DNA of 64,000 nt from Trichomonas vaginalis G3 (GCF_026262505.1 NC_067208.1:4969962-5033961), one strand, 5' to 3'. Positions 1-14,255 are shown, numbered from the stretch's first letter. Numbers and translations are program-made. The notes: generated by a model not told the origin, from the sequence alone.

Positions 1-3000
1 TCAGTCATTGACTCATCCTTACCTCAGTCATTGACTCATCCTTACCTCAGTCATAGACTCATCCTTACCTCAGTCATAGACTCATCCTTACCTCAGTCAT
101 TGACTCATCCTTACCTCAGACAAAAAGTCATCATTACCTCAGTCATTGACTCATCCTTAACTCAGTTATTGACTCATCCTTACCTCAGTCATTGACTCAT
201 CCTTACCTCAGTCATAGACTCATCCTTACCTCAGTAATTGACTCATCCTTACCTCAGTCATTGACTCATCCTTACCTCAGACAAAAAGTCATCCTTACCT
301 CAGTCATAGACTCATCCTTACTCAGACAATCATCCTTACCTCAGTCATTGACTCATCCTTACCTCAGTCATAGACTCATCCTTACCTCAGACATTGATCA
401 TCCTTACCTCAGTCATTGACTCATCCTTACCTCAGACAAAAAGTCATCCTTACCTCAGTCATTGACTCATCCTTACCTCAGTCATAGACTCATCATTACC
501 TCAGTTATTGACTCATCCTTACCTCAGTCATAGACTCATCCTTACTCAGTCATACTCATCTTACCTCAGTCATAGACTCATCCTTACCTCAGTCATTGAC
601 TCATCCTTACCTCAGTCATTGACTCATCCTTACCTCAGTCATTGACTCATCCTTACCTCAGTCATTGACTCATCCTTACCTCAGTCATAGACTCATCCTT
701 ACCTCAGTCATAGACTCATCCTTACCTCAGTCATTGACTCATCTTTACCTCAGACAACAACTCATCCTTACCTCAGTCATAGACTCATCCTTACCTCAGT
801 CATAACTCATCCTTACCTCAGTTATTGACTCATCCTTACCTCAGTCATAGACTCATCCTTACCTCAGTCATAGATATCCTTACCTCAGTCATGACTCATC
901 CTTACCTCAGTCATAGACTCATCCTTACCTCAGTCATTGACTCATCCTTACCTCAGTTATTGACTCATCCTTACCTCAGTCATTGACTCATCCTTACCTC
1001 AGTCATTGACTCATCCTTACCTCAGTCATTGACTCATCCTTACCTCAGACAAAAAGTCATCCTTACCTCAGTCATTGACTCATCCTTACTCAGTCATTGA
1101 CTCATCCTTACCTCAGTCATTGACTCATCCTTACCTCAGTTATTGACTCATCCTTACCTCAGTCATGACTCATCCTTACCTCAGTCATAGACTCATCCTT
1201 ACCTCAGTCATTGACTCATCCTTACCTCAGTCATGACTCATCCTTACCTCAGTCATTGACTCATCCTTACCTCAGTCATTGACTCATCCTTACCTCAGTC
1301 ATAGACTCATCCTTACCTCAGTCATTGACTCATCCTTACCTCAGTCATGACTCATCCTTACCTCAGTATGACTCATCCTTACCTCAGTCATTGACTCATC
1401 CTTACCTCAGTCATGACTCATCCTTACCTCAGTCATTGACTCATCCTTACCTCAGTCATTGACTCATCCTTACCTCAGTCATTGACTCATCCTTACCTCA
1501 GTCATTGACTCATCCTTACCTCAGTCATTGACTCATCCTTACCTCAGTCATTGACTCATCCTTACCTCAGTCATGACTCATCCTTACCTCAGTCATTGAC
1601 TCATCCTTACCTCAGTCATTGACTCATCCTTACCTCAGACAAAAAGTCATCCTTACCTCAGTCATGACTCATCCTTACCTCAGTCATGACTCATCCTTAC
1701 CTCAGTCATTGACTCATCCTTACCTCAGTCATAGACTCATCCTTACCTCAGTCATTGACTCATCTTACCTCAGTCATTGACTCATCCTTACCTCAGTCAT
1801 AGACTCATCTTACCTCAGACAAAAGTCATCCTTACCTCAGTCATTGACTCATCCTTACCTCAGTCATTGACTCATCCTTACCTCAGTCATTGACTCATCC
1901 TTACCTCAGTATTGACTCATCCTTACCTCAGTCATGACTCATCCTTACCTCAGTCATGACTCATCCTTACCTCAGTCATTGACTCATCCTTACCTCAGTC
2001 ATTGACTCATCCTTACCTCAGTCATGACTCATCCTTACCTCAGTCATTGACTCATCCTTACCTCAGTCATAGACTCATCCTTACCTCAGTCATGACTCAT
2101 CCTTACCTCAGTCATAGACTCATCCTTACCTCAGTTATTGACTCATCCTTACCTCAGTCATGACTCATCCTTACCTCAGTCATTGACTCATCCTTACCTC
2201 AGTCATTGACTCATCCTTACCTCAGTCATAGACTCATCCTTACCTCAGTATTGACTCATCTTACCTCAGTCATTGACTCATCCTTACCTCAGTCATTGAC
2301 TCATCCTTACCTCAGTCATTGACTCATCCTTACCTCAGTCATTGACTCATCCTTACCTCAGTCATTGACTCATCCTTACCTCAGTCATTGACTCATCCTT
2401 ATCTCAGTCATAGACTCATCTTTACCTCAGACAACAAGTCATCCTTACCTCAGTCATAGACTCATCCTTACCTCAGTCATTGACTCATCCTTACCTCAGT
2501 CATTGACTCATCCTTACCTCAGTCATTGACTCATCCTTACCTCAGTCATTGACTCATCCTTACCTCAGTCATTGACTCATCCTTACCTCAGTCATGACTC
2601 ATCCTTACCTCAGTCATTGACTCATCCTTACCTCAGTCATTGACTCATCCTTACCTCAGTCATAGACTCATCCTTACCTCAGTCATTGACTCATCCTTAC
2701 CTCAGTCATTGACTCATCCTTACCTCAGTCATTGACTCATCCTTACCTCAGTCATTGACTCATCCTTACCTCAGTCATTGACTCATCCTTACCTCAGTCA
2801 TTGACTCATCCTTACCTCAGTCATTGACTCATCCTTACCTCAGTCATTGACTCATCCTTACCTCAGTCATTGACTCATCCTTACCTCAGTCATTGACTCA
2901 TCCTTACCTCAGACAAAAAGTCATCCTTACCTCAGTCATAGACTCATCCTTACCTCAGTCATAGACTCATCCTTACCTCAGTCATTGACTTATCCTTACC

Positions 3001-6000
3001 TCAGACAAAAAGTCATCCTTACCTCAGTCATAGACTCATCCTTACCTCAGTCATTGACTCATCCTTACCTCAGACAAAAAGTCATCCTTACCTCAGTCAT
3101 TGACTCATCCTTACCTCAGACAAAAAGTCATCCTTACCTCAGTCATAGACTCATCCTTACCTCAGTCATTGACTCATCCTTACCTCAGACAAAAAGTCAT
3201 CCTTACCTCAGTCATAGACTCATCCTTACCTCAGTTATTGACTCATCCTTACCTCAGTCATAGACTCATCCTTACCTCAGTCATAGACTCATCCTTACCT
3301 CAGTCATAGACTCATCCTTACCTCAGTCATAGACTCATCCTTACCTCAGTCATTGACTCATCCTTACCTCAGACAAAAAGTCATCCTTACCTCAGTCAGA
3401 CTCATCCTTACCTCAGTCATTGACTCATCCTTACCTCAGTCATTGACTTATCCTTACCTCAGTCATTGACTCATCCTTACCTCAGTCATTGACTCATCCT
3501 TACCTCAGTCATAGACTCATCCTTACCTCAGTCATTGACTCATCCTTACCTCAGTCATTGACTCATCCTTACCTCAGTCATTGACTCATCCTTACCTCAG
3601 TCATTGACTCATCCTTACCTCAGTATTGACTCATCCTTACCTCAGTCATTGACTCATCCTTACCTCAGTCATGACTCATCCTTACCTCAGTCATTGACTC
3701 ATCCTTACCTCAGTCATAGACTCATCCTTACCTCAGTCATTGACTCATCCTTACCTCAGTCATTGACTCATCCTTACCTCAGTCATGACTCATCCTTACC
3801 TCAGACAAAAAGTCATCCTTACCTCAGTCATTGACTCATCCTTACCTCAGTCAAGACTCATCCTTACCTCAGTCATTGACTCATCCTTACCTCAGTCATT
3901 GACTCATCCTTACCTCAGTCATTGACTCATCCTTACCTCAGTCATTGACTCATCCTTACCTCAGTCATAGACTCATCCTTACCTCAGACAGTCATCCTTA
4001 CCTCAGACACAACTCATCCTTACCTCAGTCATTGACTCATCCTTACCTCAGTCATTGACTCATCCTTACCTCAGTCATAGACTCATCCTTACCTCAGTCA
4101 TTGACTTATCCTTACCTCAGACAAAAAGTCATCCTTACCTCAGTCATAGACTCATCCTTACCTCAGTCATAGACTCATCCTTACCTCAGTTATTGACTCA
4201 TCATTACATCAGTCATTGACTCATCCTTACCTCAGTCATAGACTCATCCTTACCTCAGTCATAGACTCATCCTTACCTCAGTCATTGACTCATCCTTACC
4301 TCAGTCATAGACTCATCCTTACCTCAGTCATTGACTCATCATTACATCAGTCATTGACTCATCCTTACCTCAGTCATTGACTCATCCTTACCTCAGTCAT
4401 TGACTCATCCTTACCTCAGTCATTGACTCATCCTTACCTCAGTCATTGACTCATCCTTACCTCAGTCATAGACTCATCCTTACCTCAGTCATTGACTTAT
4501 CCTTACCTCAGACAAAAAGTCATCCTTACCTCAGTCATTGACTCATCCTTACCTCAGTCAGACTCATCCTTACCTCAGTCATTGACTCATCCTTACCTCA
4601 GTCATTGACTCATCCTTACCTCAGTCATTGACTCATCCTTACCTCAGACAAAAAGTCATCCTTACCTCAGTCATTGACTCATCCTTACCTCAGTCATTGA
4701 CTCATCCTTACCTCAGTCATTGACTCATCCTTACCTCAGTCATAGACTCATCCTTACCTCAGACAACTCATCCTTACCTCAGTCATAGACTCATCCTTAC
4801 CTCAGTTATTGACTTATCCTTACCTCAGTCATAGACTCATCCTTACCTCAGTCATAGACTCATCCTTACCTCAGTCATAGACTCATCATTACATCAGTCA
4901 TTGACTCATCCTTACCTCAGTTATTGACTCATCATTACATCAGTCATTGACTCATCCTTACCTCAGTCATTGACTCATCCTTACCTCAGTCATAGACTCA
5001 TCTTTACCTCAGACAACAACTCATCCTTACCTCAGTCATAGACTCATCTTTACCTCAGTCATAGACTCATCCTTACCTCAGACAACAACTCATCCTTACC
5101 TCAGTCATAGACTCATCCTTACCTCAGTCATTGACTCATCCTTACCTCAGTCATAGACTCATCCTTACCTCAGTCATAGACTCATCCTTACCTCAGTCAT
5201 TGACTCATCCTTACCTCAGTCATTGACTCATCCTTACCTCAGTCATTGACTCATCCTTACCTCAGTCATTGACTCATCCTTACCTCAGTCATTGACTCAT
5301 CCTTACCTCAGTCATTGACTCATCATTATATCAGTCATTGACTCATCCTTACCTCAGTCATTGACTTATCCTTACCTCAGACAAAAAGTCATCCTTACCT
5401 CAGACAACAACTCATCCTTACCTCAGTTATTGACTCATCCTTACCTCAGTCATTGACTCATCCTTACCTCAGTCATTGACTCATCCTTACCTCAGTCATT
5501 GACTCATCCTTACCTCAGTCATTGACTCATCCTTACCTCAGTCATTGACTCATCCTTACCTCAGTCATAGACTCATCCTTACCTCAGTCATTGACTCATC
5601 CTTACCTCAGTCATTGACTCATCCTTACCTCAGTCATTGACTCATCCTTACCTCAGTCATAGACTCATCCTTACCTCAGTTATTGACTCATCCTTACCTC
5701 AGTCATTGACTCATCCTTACCTCAGTCATTGACTCATCCTTACCTCAGTCATTGACTCATCCTTACCTCAGTCATTGACTCATCCTTACCTCAGTCATTG
5801 ACTCATCCTTACCTCAGTCATTGACTCATCCTTACCTCAGACAAAAAGTCATCCTTACCTCAGTCATTGACTCATCCTTACCTCAGTCATTGACTCATCC
5901 TTACCTCAGTCATTGACTCATCCTTACCTCAGTCATTGACTCATCCTTACCTCAGACAAAAAGTCATCCTTACCTCAGTCATTGACTCATCCTTACCTCA

Positions 6001-8469
6001 GTCATTGACTCATCCTTACCTCAGTCATAGACTCATCTTTACCTCAGACAACAACTCATCCTTACCTCAGTCATTGACTCATCCTTACCTCAGTCATTGA
6101 CTCATCCTTACCTCAGTCATTGACTCATCCTTACCTCAGTCATTGACTCATCCTTACCTCAGACAACAACTCATCCTTAACTCAGTTATTGACTCATCCT
6201 TACCTCAGTCATTGACTCATCCTTACCTCAGTCATTGACTCATCCTTACCTCAGTTATTGACTCATCCTTACCTCAGTCATTGACTCATCCTTACCTCAG
6301 TCATTGACTCATCCTTACCTCAGTCATAGACTCATCCTTACCTCAGTCATTGACTCATCCTTACCTCAGTCATTGACTCATCCTTACCTCAGTCATTGAC
6401 TCATCCTTACCTCAGACAAAAAGTCATCCTTACCTCAGACAACAACTCATCCTTACCTCAGACAACAACTCATCCTTACCTCAGTTATTGACTCATCCTT
6501 ACCTCAGTCATAGACTCATCCTTACCTCAGTCATTGACTCATCCTTACCTCAGTCATTGACTCATCCTTACCTCAGTCATAGACTCATCCTTACCTCAGT
6601 CATTGACTCATCCTTACCTCAGTCATTGACTCATCCTTACCTCAGTCATAGACTCATCCTTACCTCAGTTATTGACTCATCCTTACATCAGTCATTGACT
6701 CATCCTTACCTCAGTCATAGACTCATCTTTACCTCAGTCATAGACTCATCCTTACCTCAGACAACAACTCATCCTTACCTCAGTTATTGACTCATCCTTA
6801 CCTCAGTCATTGACTCATCCTTACCTCAGTCATAGACTCATCCTTACCTCAGTCATTGACTCATCCTTACCTCAGTCATAGACTCATCCTTACCTCAGTT
6901 ATTGACTCATCATTACATCAGTCATTGACTCATCCTTACCTCAGTCATAGACTCATCCTTACCTCAGTCATTGACTCATCCTTACCTCAGTTATTGACTC
7001 ATCCTTACATCAGTCATTGACTCATCCTTACCTCAGTCATTGACTCATCCTTACCTCAGTCATTGACTCATCCTTACCTCAGTCATAGACTCATCCTTAC
7101 CTCAGTTATTGACTCATCATTACATCAGTCATTGACTCATCCTTATCTCAGTCATAGACTCATCTTTACCTCAGACAACAAGTCATCCTTACCTCAGTCA
7201 TAGACTCATCCTTACCTCAGACAACAACTCATCCTTACCTCAGTTATTGACTCATCCTTACCTCAGTCATAGACTCATCCTTACCTCAGACAAAAAGTCA
7301 TCCTTACCTCAGTCAGACTCATCCTTACCTCAGTCATTGACTCATCCTTACCTCAGTCATTGACTCATCCTTACCTCAGTCATGACTCATCCTTACCTCA
7401 GTCATTGACTCATCCTTACCTCAGTCATTGACTCATCCTTACCTCAGTCATAGACTCATCCTTACCTCAGTCATGACTCATCCTTACCTCAGTCATTGAC
7501 TCATCCTTACCTCAGTCATTGACTCATCCTTACCTCAGTCATTGACTCATCCTTACCTCAGTCATAGACTCATCCTTACCTCAGTCATTGACTCATCCTT
7601 ACCTCAGTCATGACTCATCCTTACCTCAGTCATTGACTCATCCTTACCTCAGTCATTGACTCATCCTTACCTCAGTCATGACTCATCCTTACCTCAGTCA
7701 TTGACTCATCCTTACCTCAGTCATTGACTCATCCTTACCTCAGTCATGACTCATCCTTACCTCAGTCATTGACTCATCCTTACTCAGTCATTGACTCATC
7801 CTTACCTCAGTCATAGACTCATCTTTACCTCAGACAACAAGTCATCCTTACCTCAGTCATAGACTCATCCTTACCTCAGTCATTGACTCATCCTTACCTC
7901 AGTCATTGACTCATCCTTACCTCAGTCATTGACTCATCCTTACCTCAGTCATTGACTCATCCTTACCTCAGTCATTGACTTATCCTTACCTCAGTCATAG
8001 ACTCATCCTTAACTCAGTTATTGACTCATCCTTACCTCAGTCATTGACTCATCCTTACCTCAGTCATTGACTCATCCTTACCTCAGTCATTGACTCATCC
8101 TTACCTCAGTCATTGACTCATCCTTACCTCAGTCATTGACTCATCCTTACCTCAGTCATAGACTCATCCTTACCTCAGTCATTGACTCATCCTTACCTCA
8201 GTCATAGACTCATCTTTACCTCAGTCATAGACTCATCTTTACCTCAGTCATAGACTCATCCTTATCTCAGTCATTGACTCATCTTTACCTCAGTCATAGA
8301 CTCATCCTTACCTCAGACAACAAGTCATCCTTACCTCAGACAACAACTCATCCTTACCTCAGTCATTGACTCATCCTTACCTCAGTCATAGACTCATCCT
8401 TACCTCAGTCATTGACTCATCCTTACCTCAGACAAATAGTCATCCTTACCTCAGTCATTGACTCATCCT
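1..8469 (+). repeat. 23-bp satellite array, forward orientation
   Basis: Head-to-tail array of a 23-bp monomer, typically tcagtcattgactcatcctt plus acc, roughly 365 copies, continuing past the left edge. Recurrent variants are seen: an 'ata' for 'att' change, a monomer with acaaaaagtcat, one with acaacaactcat, one with ttattgac, and 22-bp copies lacking one T. The 22-bp variants cluster (about 1.1-2.2 kb and 7.4-7.8 kb), which suggests local homogenisation. Because 23 is not a multiple of 3, a 69-bp superperiod leaves all frames open by chance; the short reading frames here are not genes. Confidence 0.97.
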
Positions 8470-8818
8470 AACTCTTGCAATAACATATATTTACTTCAAT
8501 GTATGTGAAATTTTCTCCCTAACTTATCAAATATCTCTCAATTACTCAATTATTCTTTCTTAATTTAACTCCTTACCAGAACTTTACATTTAAATTCAAA
8601 ATGATTTTATTATATTAAATTTTCAAAACCATATTTTAGTTCAATACTATTATAGATATAACTTTGTCAATAATGAATATTTTCGCGATTTGGCAACGAA
8701 ATATGAATCTCTGGCCGGTGTAGATTCAGAATCACTGGACAAGTATTCATTGAGTTATCAAAGATTTTATTCGTGTTGGATGTCAAAGAGAGACTGAGTG
8801 TTGGATGTCAAAGAGAGA
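8470..8818. other. Spacer between oppositely oriented satellite blocks
   Basis: AT-rich unique sequence that separates the forward satellite from its reverse-complement block. Near its right end a segment of about 20 bp beginning gtgttggatgtcaaagag occurs twice in tandem (about 8774 and 8800) directly before the inverted array starts. No gene is supported. Confidence 0.8.
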
Positions 8819-9890
8819 GACTGAGGTAAGGATGAGTCAATGACTGAGGTAAGGATGAGTCTATGACTGAGGTAAGGATGAGTCAATGACTGAGGTAAGG
8901 ATGACTTTTTGTCTGAGTTAAGGATGAGTCTATGACTGAGGTAAGGATGAGTCAATGACTGAGGTAATGATGAGTCAATGACTGATGTAATGATGAGTCA
9001 ATAACTGAGGTAAGGATGAGTCAATGACTGAGGTAAGGATGAGTCAATGACTGAGGTAAGGATGAGTCAATGACTGAGGTAAGGATGAGTCTATGACTGA
9101 GGTAAGGATGAGTCTATGACTGAGGTAAGGATGAGTCTATGACTGAGGTAAGGATGAGTCTATGACTGAGGTAAGGATGACTTTTTGTCTGAGTTAAGGA
9201 TGAGTCTATGACTGAGGTAAGGATGAGTCAATGACTGAGGTAAGGATGAGTCAATGACTGAGGTAAGGATGAGTCAATGACTGAGTAAGGATGAGTCAAT
9301 GACTGATAAGGATGAGTCAATGACTGAGGTAAGGATGAGTCAATGACTGAGGTAAGGATGAGTCTATGACTGAGGTAAGGATGAGTCAATGACTGAGGTA
9401 AGGATGAGTCAATGACTGAGGTAAGGATGAGTCAATGACTGAGGTAAGGATGAGTCAATGACTGAGGTAAGGATGAGTCTATGACTGAGGTAAGGATGAG
9501 TCAATGACTGAGGTAAGGATGACTTTTTGTCTGAGTTAAGGATGAGTCAATGACTGAGGTAAGGATGAATTTTTGTCTGAGTTAAGGATGAGTCAATGAC
9601 TGAGGTAAGGATGAGTCAATAACTGAGGTAAGGATGAGTCTATGACTGAGGTAAGGATGAGTCAATGACTGAGGTAAGGATGAATTTTTGTCTGAGTTAA
9701 GGATGAGTCAATGACTGAGGTAAGGATGAGTCAATGACTGAGGTAAGGATGAGTTGTTGTCTGAGGTAAGGATGAGTCAATGACTGAGGTAAGGATGAGT
9801 CAATGACTGAGGTAAGGATGAGTTGTTGTCTGAGGTAAGGATGAGTCAATGACTGAGGTAAGGATGAGTTGTTGTATGAGGTAAGGATGA
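8819..9890 (-). repeat. 23-bp satellite array, reverse orientation
   Basis: About 46 copies of the reverse complement of the monomer at 1-8469 (gactgaggtaaggatgagtc core). The same variant types appear, including the monomers with 'cttttt' and 'gttgtt'. The orientation switch makes positions 1-9890 a very large imperfect inverted repeat around a 350-bp centre. The ORF on the minus strand here is a repeat artefact. Confidence 0.95.
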
Positions 9891-10807
9891 TTTATTCTCT
9901 TCACTACCTATTACTGACGGGTCCATGGTAGTATTCATTTTATTTTTATCGTTTTATTTTCCTTCAATTTCAACTCTAAGCATCAACTATCACACAATAG
10001 TTCCTCTACCTTACACCCAACCAATCCCATATTGAATCTTAACTTTTCCTCCTGATATTGATAAAATAAATTTCAATTGTTCGTTTCCAGATCTTGTTAA
10101 AGAAAAAAAATTCACTCCTCTTAGATACAAAGAGAACTACTCTATCTAAATTTTTCAAAAAAAATACATTTTCTTATTTTACATATTAAAAAGTACCAAT
10201 TTTTATTTCAAAATTTGAAATTTATGATTTTTTTGGAAAACTTTTCGATTTTCTGACACGGTAGATGCTTTTTATTTTATACACTATGCCTAAAATTAAT
10301 TTTTCAAACTAAAAAAATCCTAATTAGATAATTTTTCAAATATTTAATCAGTTAAATTGAATATTATTAAACTATGTTATTATTTAAATAATTTCCATCT
10401 TTTGTAATGCATCAGCACATTACCTGAAAACTTTTTAATCATTCTAGAACAAACCAACATCGTATAATCCCATCATAGCTAATCATCCATTACAATTCTG
10501 CCTATTCAAGAGCTCGTGGTGAATTTCCTAAGTTCATTCCCATTCAAAATAAAGATATTCAACAAATTTCTTCCAAAAGAACTTCGTAAACTAACTAACA
10601 AGAATAACATCTTCCATTATTTTCAACATAAATACATTTTCAAAGAATAAAAGTTCTTTAATGATTTTTTATTTGGTGAGAAATCTTGCAACATTATTCT
10701 TTCATACTCAACTTCAATACAACAACTAACATATGATAGTTGGAAAAAATCACATAATAGAGCAGGTAAGTATTGTGAAGCTGAACTTTTATTTATCTGG
10801 TGTGATA
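9891..10807. other. Intergenic, no gene seen
   Basis: AT-rich sequence with homopolymer runs. Only short chance reading frames are present and none resembles a protein family. Confidence 0.6.
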
Positions 10808-11194
10808 TGACCAAGCGAGGGACTCAGACTGCTGTATCTGTGGAGCAACATGACCAAGCGAGGGACTCAGACTGCTGTATCTGTGGAGCAACATGACCAA
10901 GCGAGGGACTCAGACTGCTGTATCTGTGGAGCAACATGACCAAGCGAGGGACTCAGACTGCTGTATCTGTGGAGCAACATGACCAAGCGAGGGACTCAGA
11001 CTGCTGTATCTGTGGAGCAACATGACCAAGCGAGGGACTCAGACTGCTGTATCTGTGGAGCAACATGACCAAGCGAGGGACTCAGACTGCTGTATCTGTG
11101 GAGCAACATGACCAAGCGAGGGACTCAGACTGCTGTATCTGTGGAGCAACATGACCAAGCGAGGGACTCAGACTGCTGTATCTGTGGAGCAACA
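10808..11194 (+). repeat. 43-bp minisatellite, nine identical copies
   Basis: Unit begins tgaccaagcgagggactcag and ends ggagcaaca. Copies start at 10808, 10851, 10894, 10937, 10980, 11023, 11066, 11109 and 11152, and all look identical. The unit is much richer in G+C than its surroundings. The perfect identity points to recent expansion or active homogenisation. Confidence 0.97.
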
Positions 11195-11980
11195 TGACAA
11201 GGTGATTCAGTTTGCATTGATTGATAGTTCAATATCAGACCAATACTTCTCTTCCATGTTGCGGGCATGGCGAGGCATTTTCAAGATTGGTACCGAAATT
11301 GGCTACTATCCCTAAATGCAACAATCATAAATGACACTTTTATCAAAAAACGTGTTTAATTCAAATTTGGCGGGCTTTTGGTCGTAGATTAATTTAACTA
11401 ATATGAATTTGGATTGTGCTTTCCTTATTGATGTAATGATATTTTCACTAATAAAAAATGAAATATACACAAGAAAAAATTATTCAAAAATTATCATTGC
11501 ATTTTATTTGAAGAAATTTTGAAAACACATCATACACATACTATAAATGAATATTATCATCTTAATTTTAATAAATTTCATTTACTTGGAAAGATGCAAG
11601 ATCATCTTGTACTTACTCTTCGATTTATTCCATGTAACTTCGCAGGTAATAATGGCGCACTTACCTCTATTTTGGATTTTTATAGTTTCCCTCAAAACAC
11701 ATTCTATGAACTTACGCTCGTATCGCGTTAAAAAATGTCGTTAAAATTGCCCACACGCCAAAAAGATTTTAAATGGAATATATGAATTTTCATATTTTAA
11801 TTTGATATTCATAATATTTAAGTATTTGTAATGCATATCCTATCTTCTAATTATTAAAATTGCATAGCCCGCCACAAGACTGCAAAGGTTCAAGAGCGGG
11901 TTCCCTTATATTACTTTGGATTATTGTAGATACTTGAAATAGATAAAATCATAAACAGTTAGTTATTAAGCATTTATTTA

Positions 11981-14255
11981 TTAAGGATACCCTTACGTGT
12001 CAGATTTTTTGCGCATACGAAGAAGTCATGCTAGACATGAGCTATAAACCTGAAATTTTAGCAACATATTTAAAACTTTTTAAACTACAATACACTTTAA
12101 TATTCAAGAACAAAAATATTCTTTTTAGAAATTACATAATTATTTTATGTGAAATCTATATAAAAACATATTTTGCGAGCGTAACTTTTTTCTTTATAAG
12201 CACCTTATATGACTGATAAACTGTGAAGGCACATAATTGTTAATTCATAGAGTTGATATGTTTCCAAAATTGAGAGGAAATTTGAAAATTGAATACCCTT
12301 TCAATTCAATTTTCAAAAGATATCAGCTCCTTCAATAATTGAAGGACGATTTTGATCATTTGCTCTTAAAACAAGTATGCCATGGAGAAAAAAGTTACGC
12401 TCGCAAATCTGAAATATAACTATCATATAAAAAAAATTAAATTTCTAATTTTTTACTCTATAGATATTATTGGCCACTTGTGTAATGCATAAAAGTTTAT
12501 GTCATATGCATACATTTGGAAGTATGGGAGACGAGGGAAATTACTTCTATGAGGCACTAGGATTTTTAAAAATTTCTCTATCGGACTCACCATTCAATTT
12601 CTCGAAAATTAAAAAAATCAATAATAGCTAAAATGTATTATGCATAACAAATTTTAATGTTACACGGTATTTTTTGAACTTCATGACATGAATTTCTTTA
12701 TATTTTTTTTTTTTTGATTTTCTATGATTTATGCGATAGGCTGGAACAACATTGTAAGTGCAATGATATCATTTATAGAGAAATCTAAAACTTCAGCATT
12801 CAGAACTCGCAACCACAAAAAATTCATTTGCTAAGTAAGTAAAGTTGATTAAGTTCGACACTTAGCTTTTATACGTAAAACCAAGTGTGTATTGTTATTT
12901 CTTGTTAAATTATTGAGAAAAAAATAAATTGTAAGAGAAACGATACTGATTATTGAAATAATATTGAGGGTAGCTGCAGATTTCTTCATTAACATGCCGG
13001 AAATTTGTTAATCTTGGTTTTCTATCAAAAATCTGTCGAAGAATCTAAAAACGGAGATATGAAAAGAGATCATGTAAATCTAGAGTATCCTGTCAGAAAA
13101 AAGACTAAGCATGTAACCCTTTTTTGGTCATAAACACTTTTTACCACTTAGTCATACAGATGATCATTAAATTTAAACGAGCACTTTTTGTCAGAATTTA
13201 TTCTTTTACAAAGACAGAAGATTTTAGTATTATTTAATATTAGTGCTGTAGCAAAATTCAAAAAACGGTGAAAATTCAGTGAATTTGTGAATTCACATTT
13301 TTTTTCGACATTTTTCTTGATATATCCATGCACATTAAGAACACAGCTTTGATACGCTTAAAAAAGCATATTTCATATGAAATTGTTAAAGAAATAAACA
13401 ATTTATATAAAAATTGCACTTATGGGCAGTTTAGATATATAATTTATATATAACATATATACAAATCCATAGACAAAGTGCAATAACTACAATGTTGTAG
13501 AAAATTACAGCAGAAATACTGACTTTTTGAAGGATAATAAGAATTCTTCTAAATGTTGTATTTTTATAATTTGATTGATTTTTTTTCTATTTCATTAATC
13601 TTTTATGAATAATAATTATTTTTAATATATGTGCTATTAAAATTTCAAATTTTGACTAATATATCTAAGTTATCTGAACGAAACATTTAGAAAATATCAT
13701 ACTTACATTGAAATAGCAAGTAGAGCATATTAATAGCAAGTTTCTTGGCTTTATATATATCATCTATTGTTGTTTGATCAAACAAAATTCACTCTATTAT
13801 ATGGTGTCAATTAATTAAAACAATTTTTAATAGTTATTTATTTAGTGCGAATAAGTGCAAACTCATAAATGAATAACTTAATAGTAGAAATGAATTATCT
13901 GATATAAATCTCACATTTTGTCCATCAGAAATACTTTAATTGCATACGCATAACTATTAGTAATACGTCTGGAGTGTCAATTAATAACAATCCCACAACA
14001 AGTAAAATTCAGATTTTTATTAAACTTATTTTTTCCTAAAAGTTTTCTCAAATTACTATATATACATATGTGGATAAAATAATAGTAATATTGTAAAAAA
14101 TTAGATAATTTTTTTTATTTGAGAACCTCTCAAAAGTTCATTCAATTTATCAATTGTTTCAGTTTGATGTATATTCATTTCTGGAGCCTAAAACTTTAGC
14201 AATCATGACAATATCATATTCTCTTTCTAACTACGCAATGTAAGGGTATCCTTAA
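11981..14255. mobile_element. Possible TIR-bounded element, no coding capacity
   Basis: A perfect 16-bp inverted repeat, ttaaggatacccttac at 11981-11996 and its reverse complement at 14240-14255, bounds 2.28 kb that contains no long reading frame. Similarity does not continue inward from the two ends. This could be a non-autonomous DNA element (MITE-like) or two solitary repeat ends; no convincing target-site duplication is seen. Confidence 0.35.
12172..12407. mobile_element. MITE-like 236-bp inverted-repeat unit
   Basis: Perfect inverted repeats of about 20-22 bp, containing gcgagcgtaacttttttct at the left and its complement at the right, enclose 236 bp. A second perfect 13-bp stem (tttgaaaattgaa with ttcaattttcaaa) lies near the centre. 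There is no coding capacity. The short length, long perfect termini and internal hairpin fit a MITE, but a target duplication is not obvious. Confidence 0.5.

Noticed and set aside
192-6790. Short reading frames of 69-100 residues with LTSVIDSSLPQS-type repeats
   Set aside because: They are translations of the 23-bp satellite, which is open in all frames because of its composition; no start context or non-repeat sequence.
1-9890. CRISPR array
   Set aside because: Tandem monomers have no unique spacers, and the genome is eukaryotic.
11867-11906. Possible tRNA-like segment (ggttcaagagcggg)
   Set aside because: Only a fragment resembles a T-arm; no acceptor stem, D-arm or anticodon arm can be folded around it.
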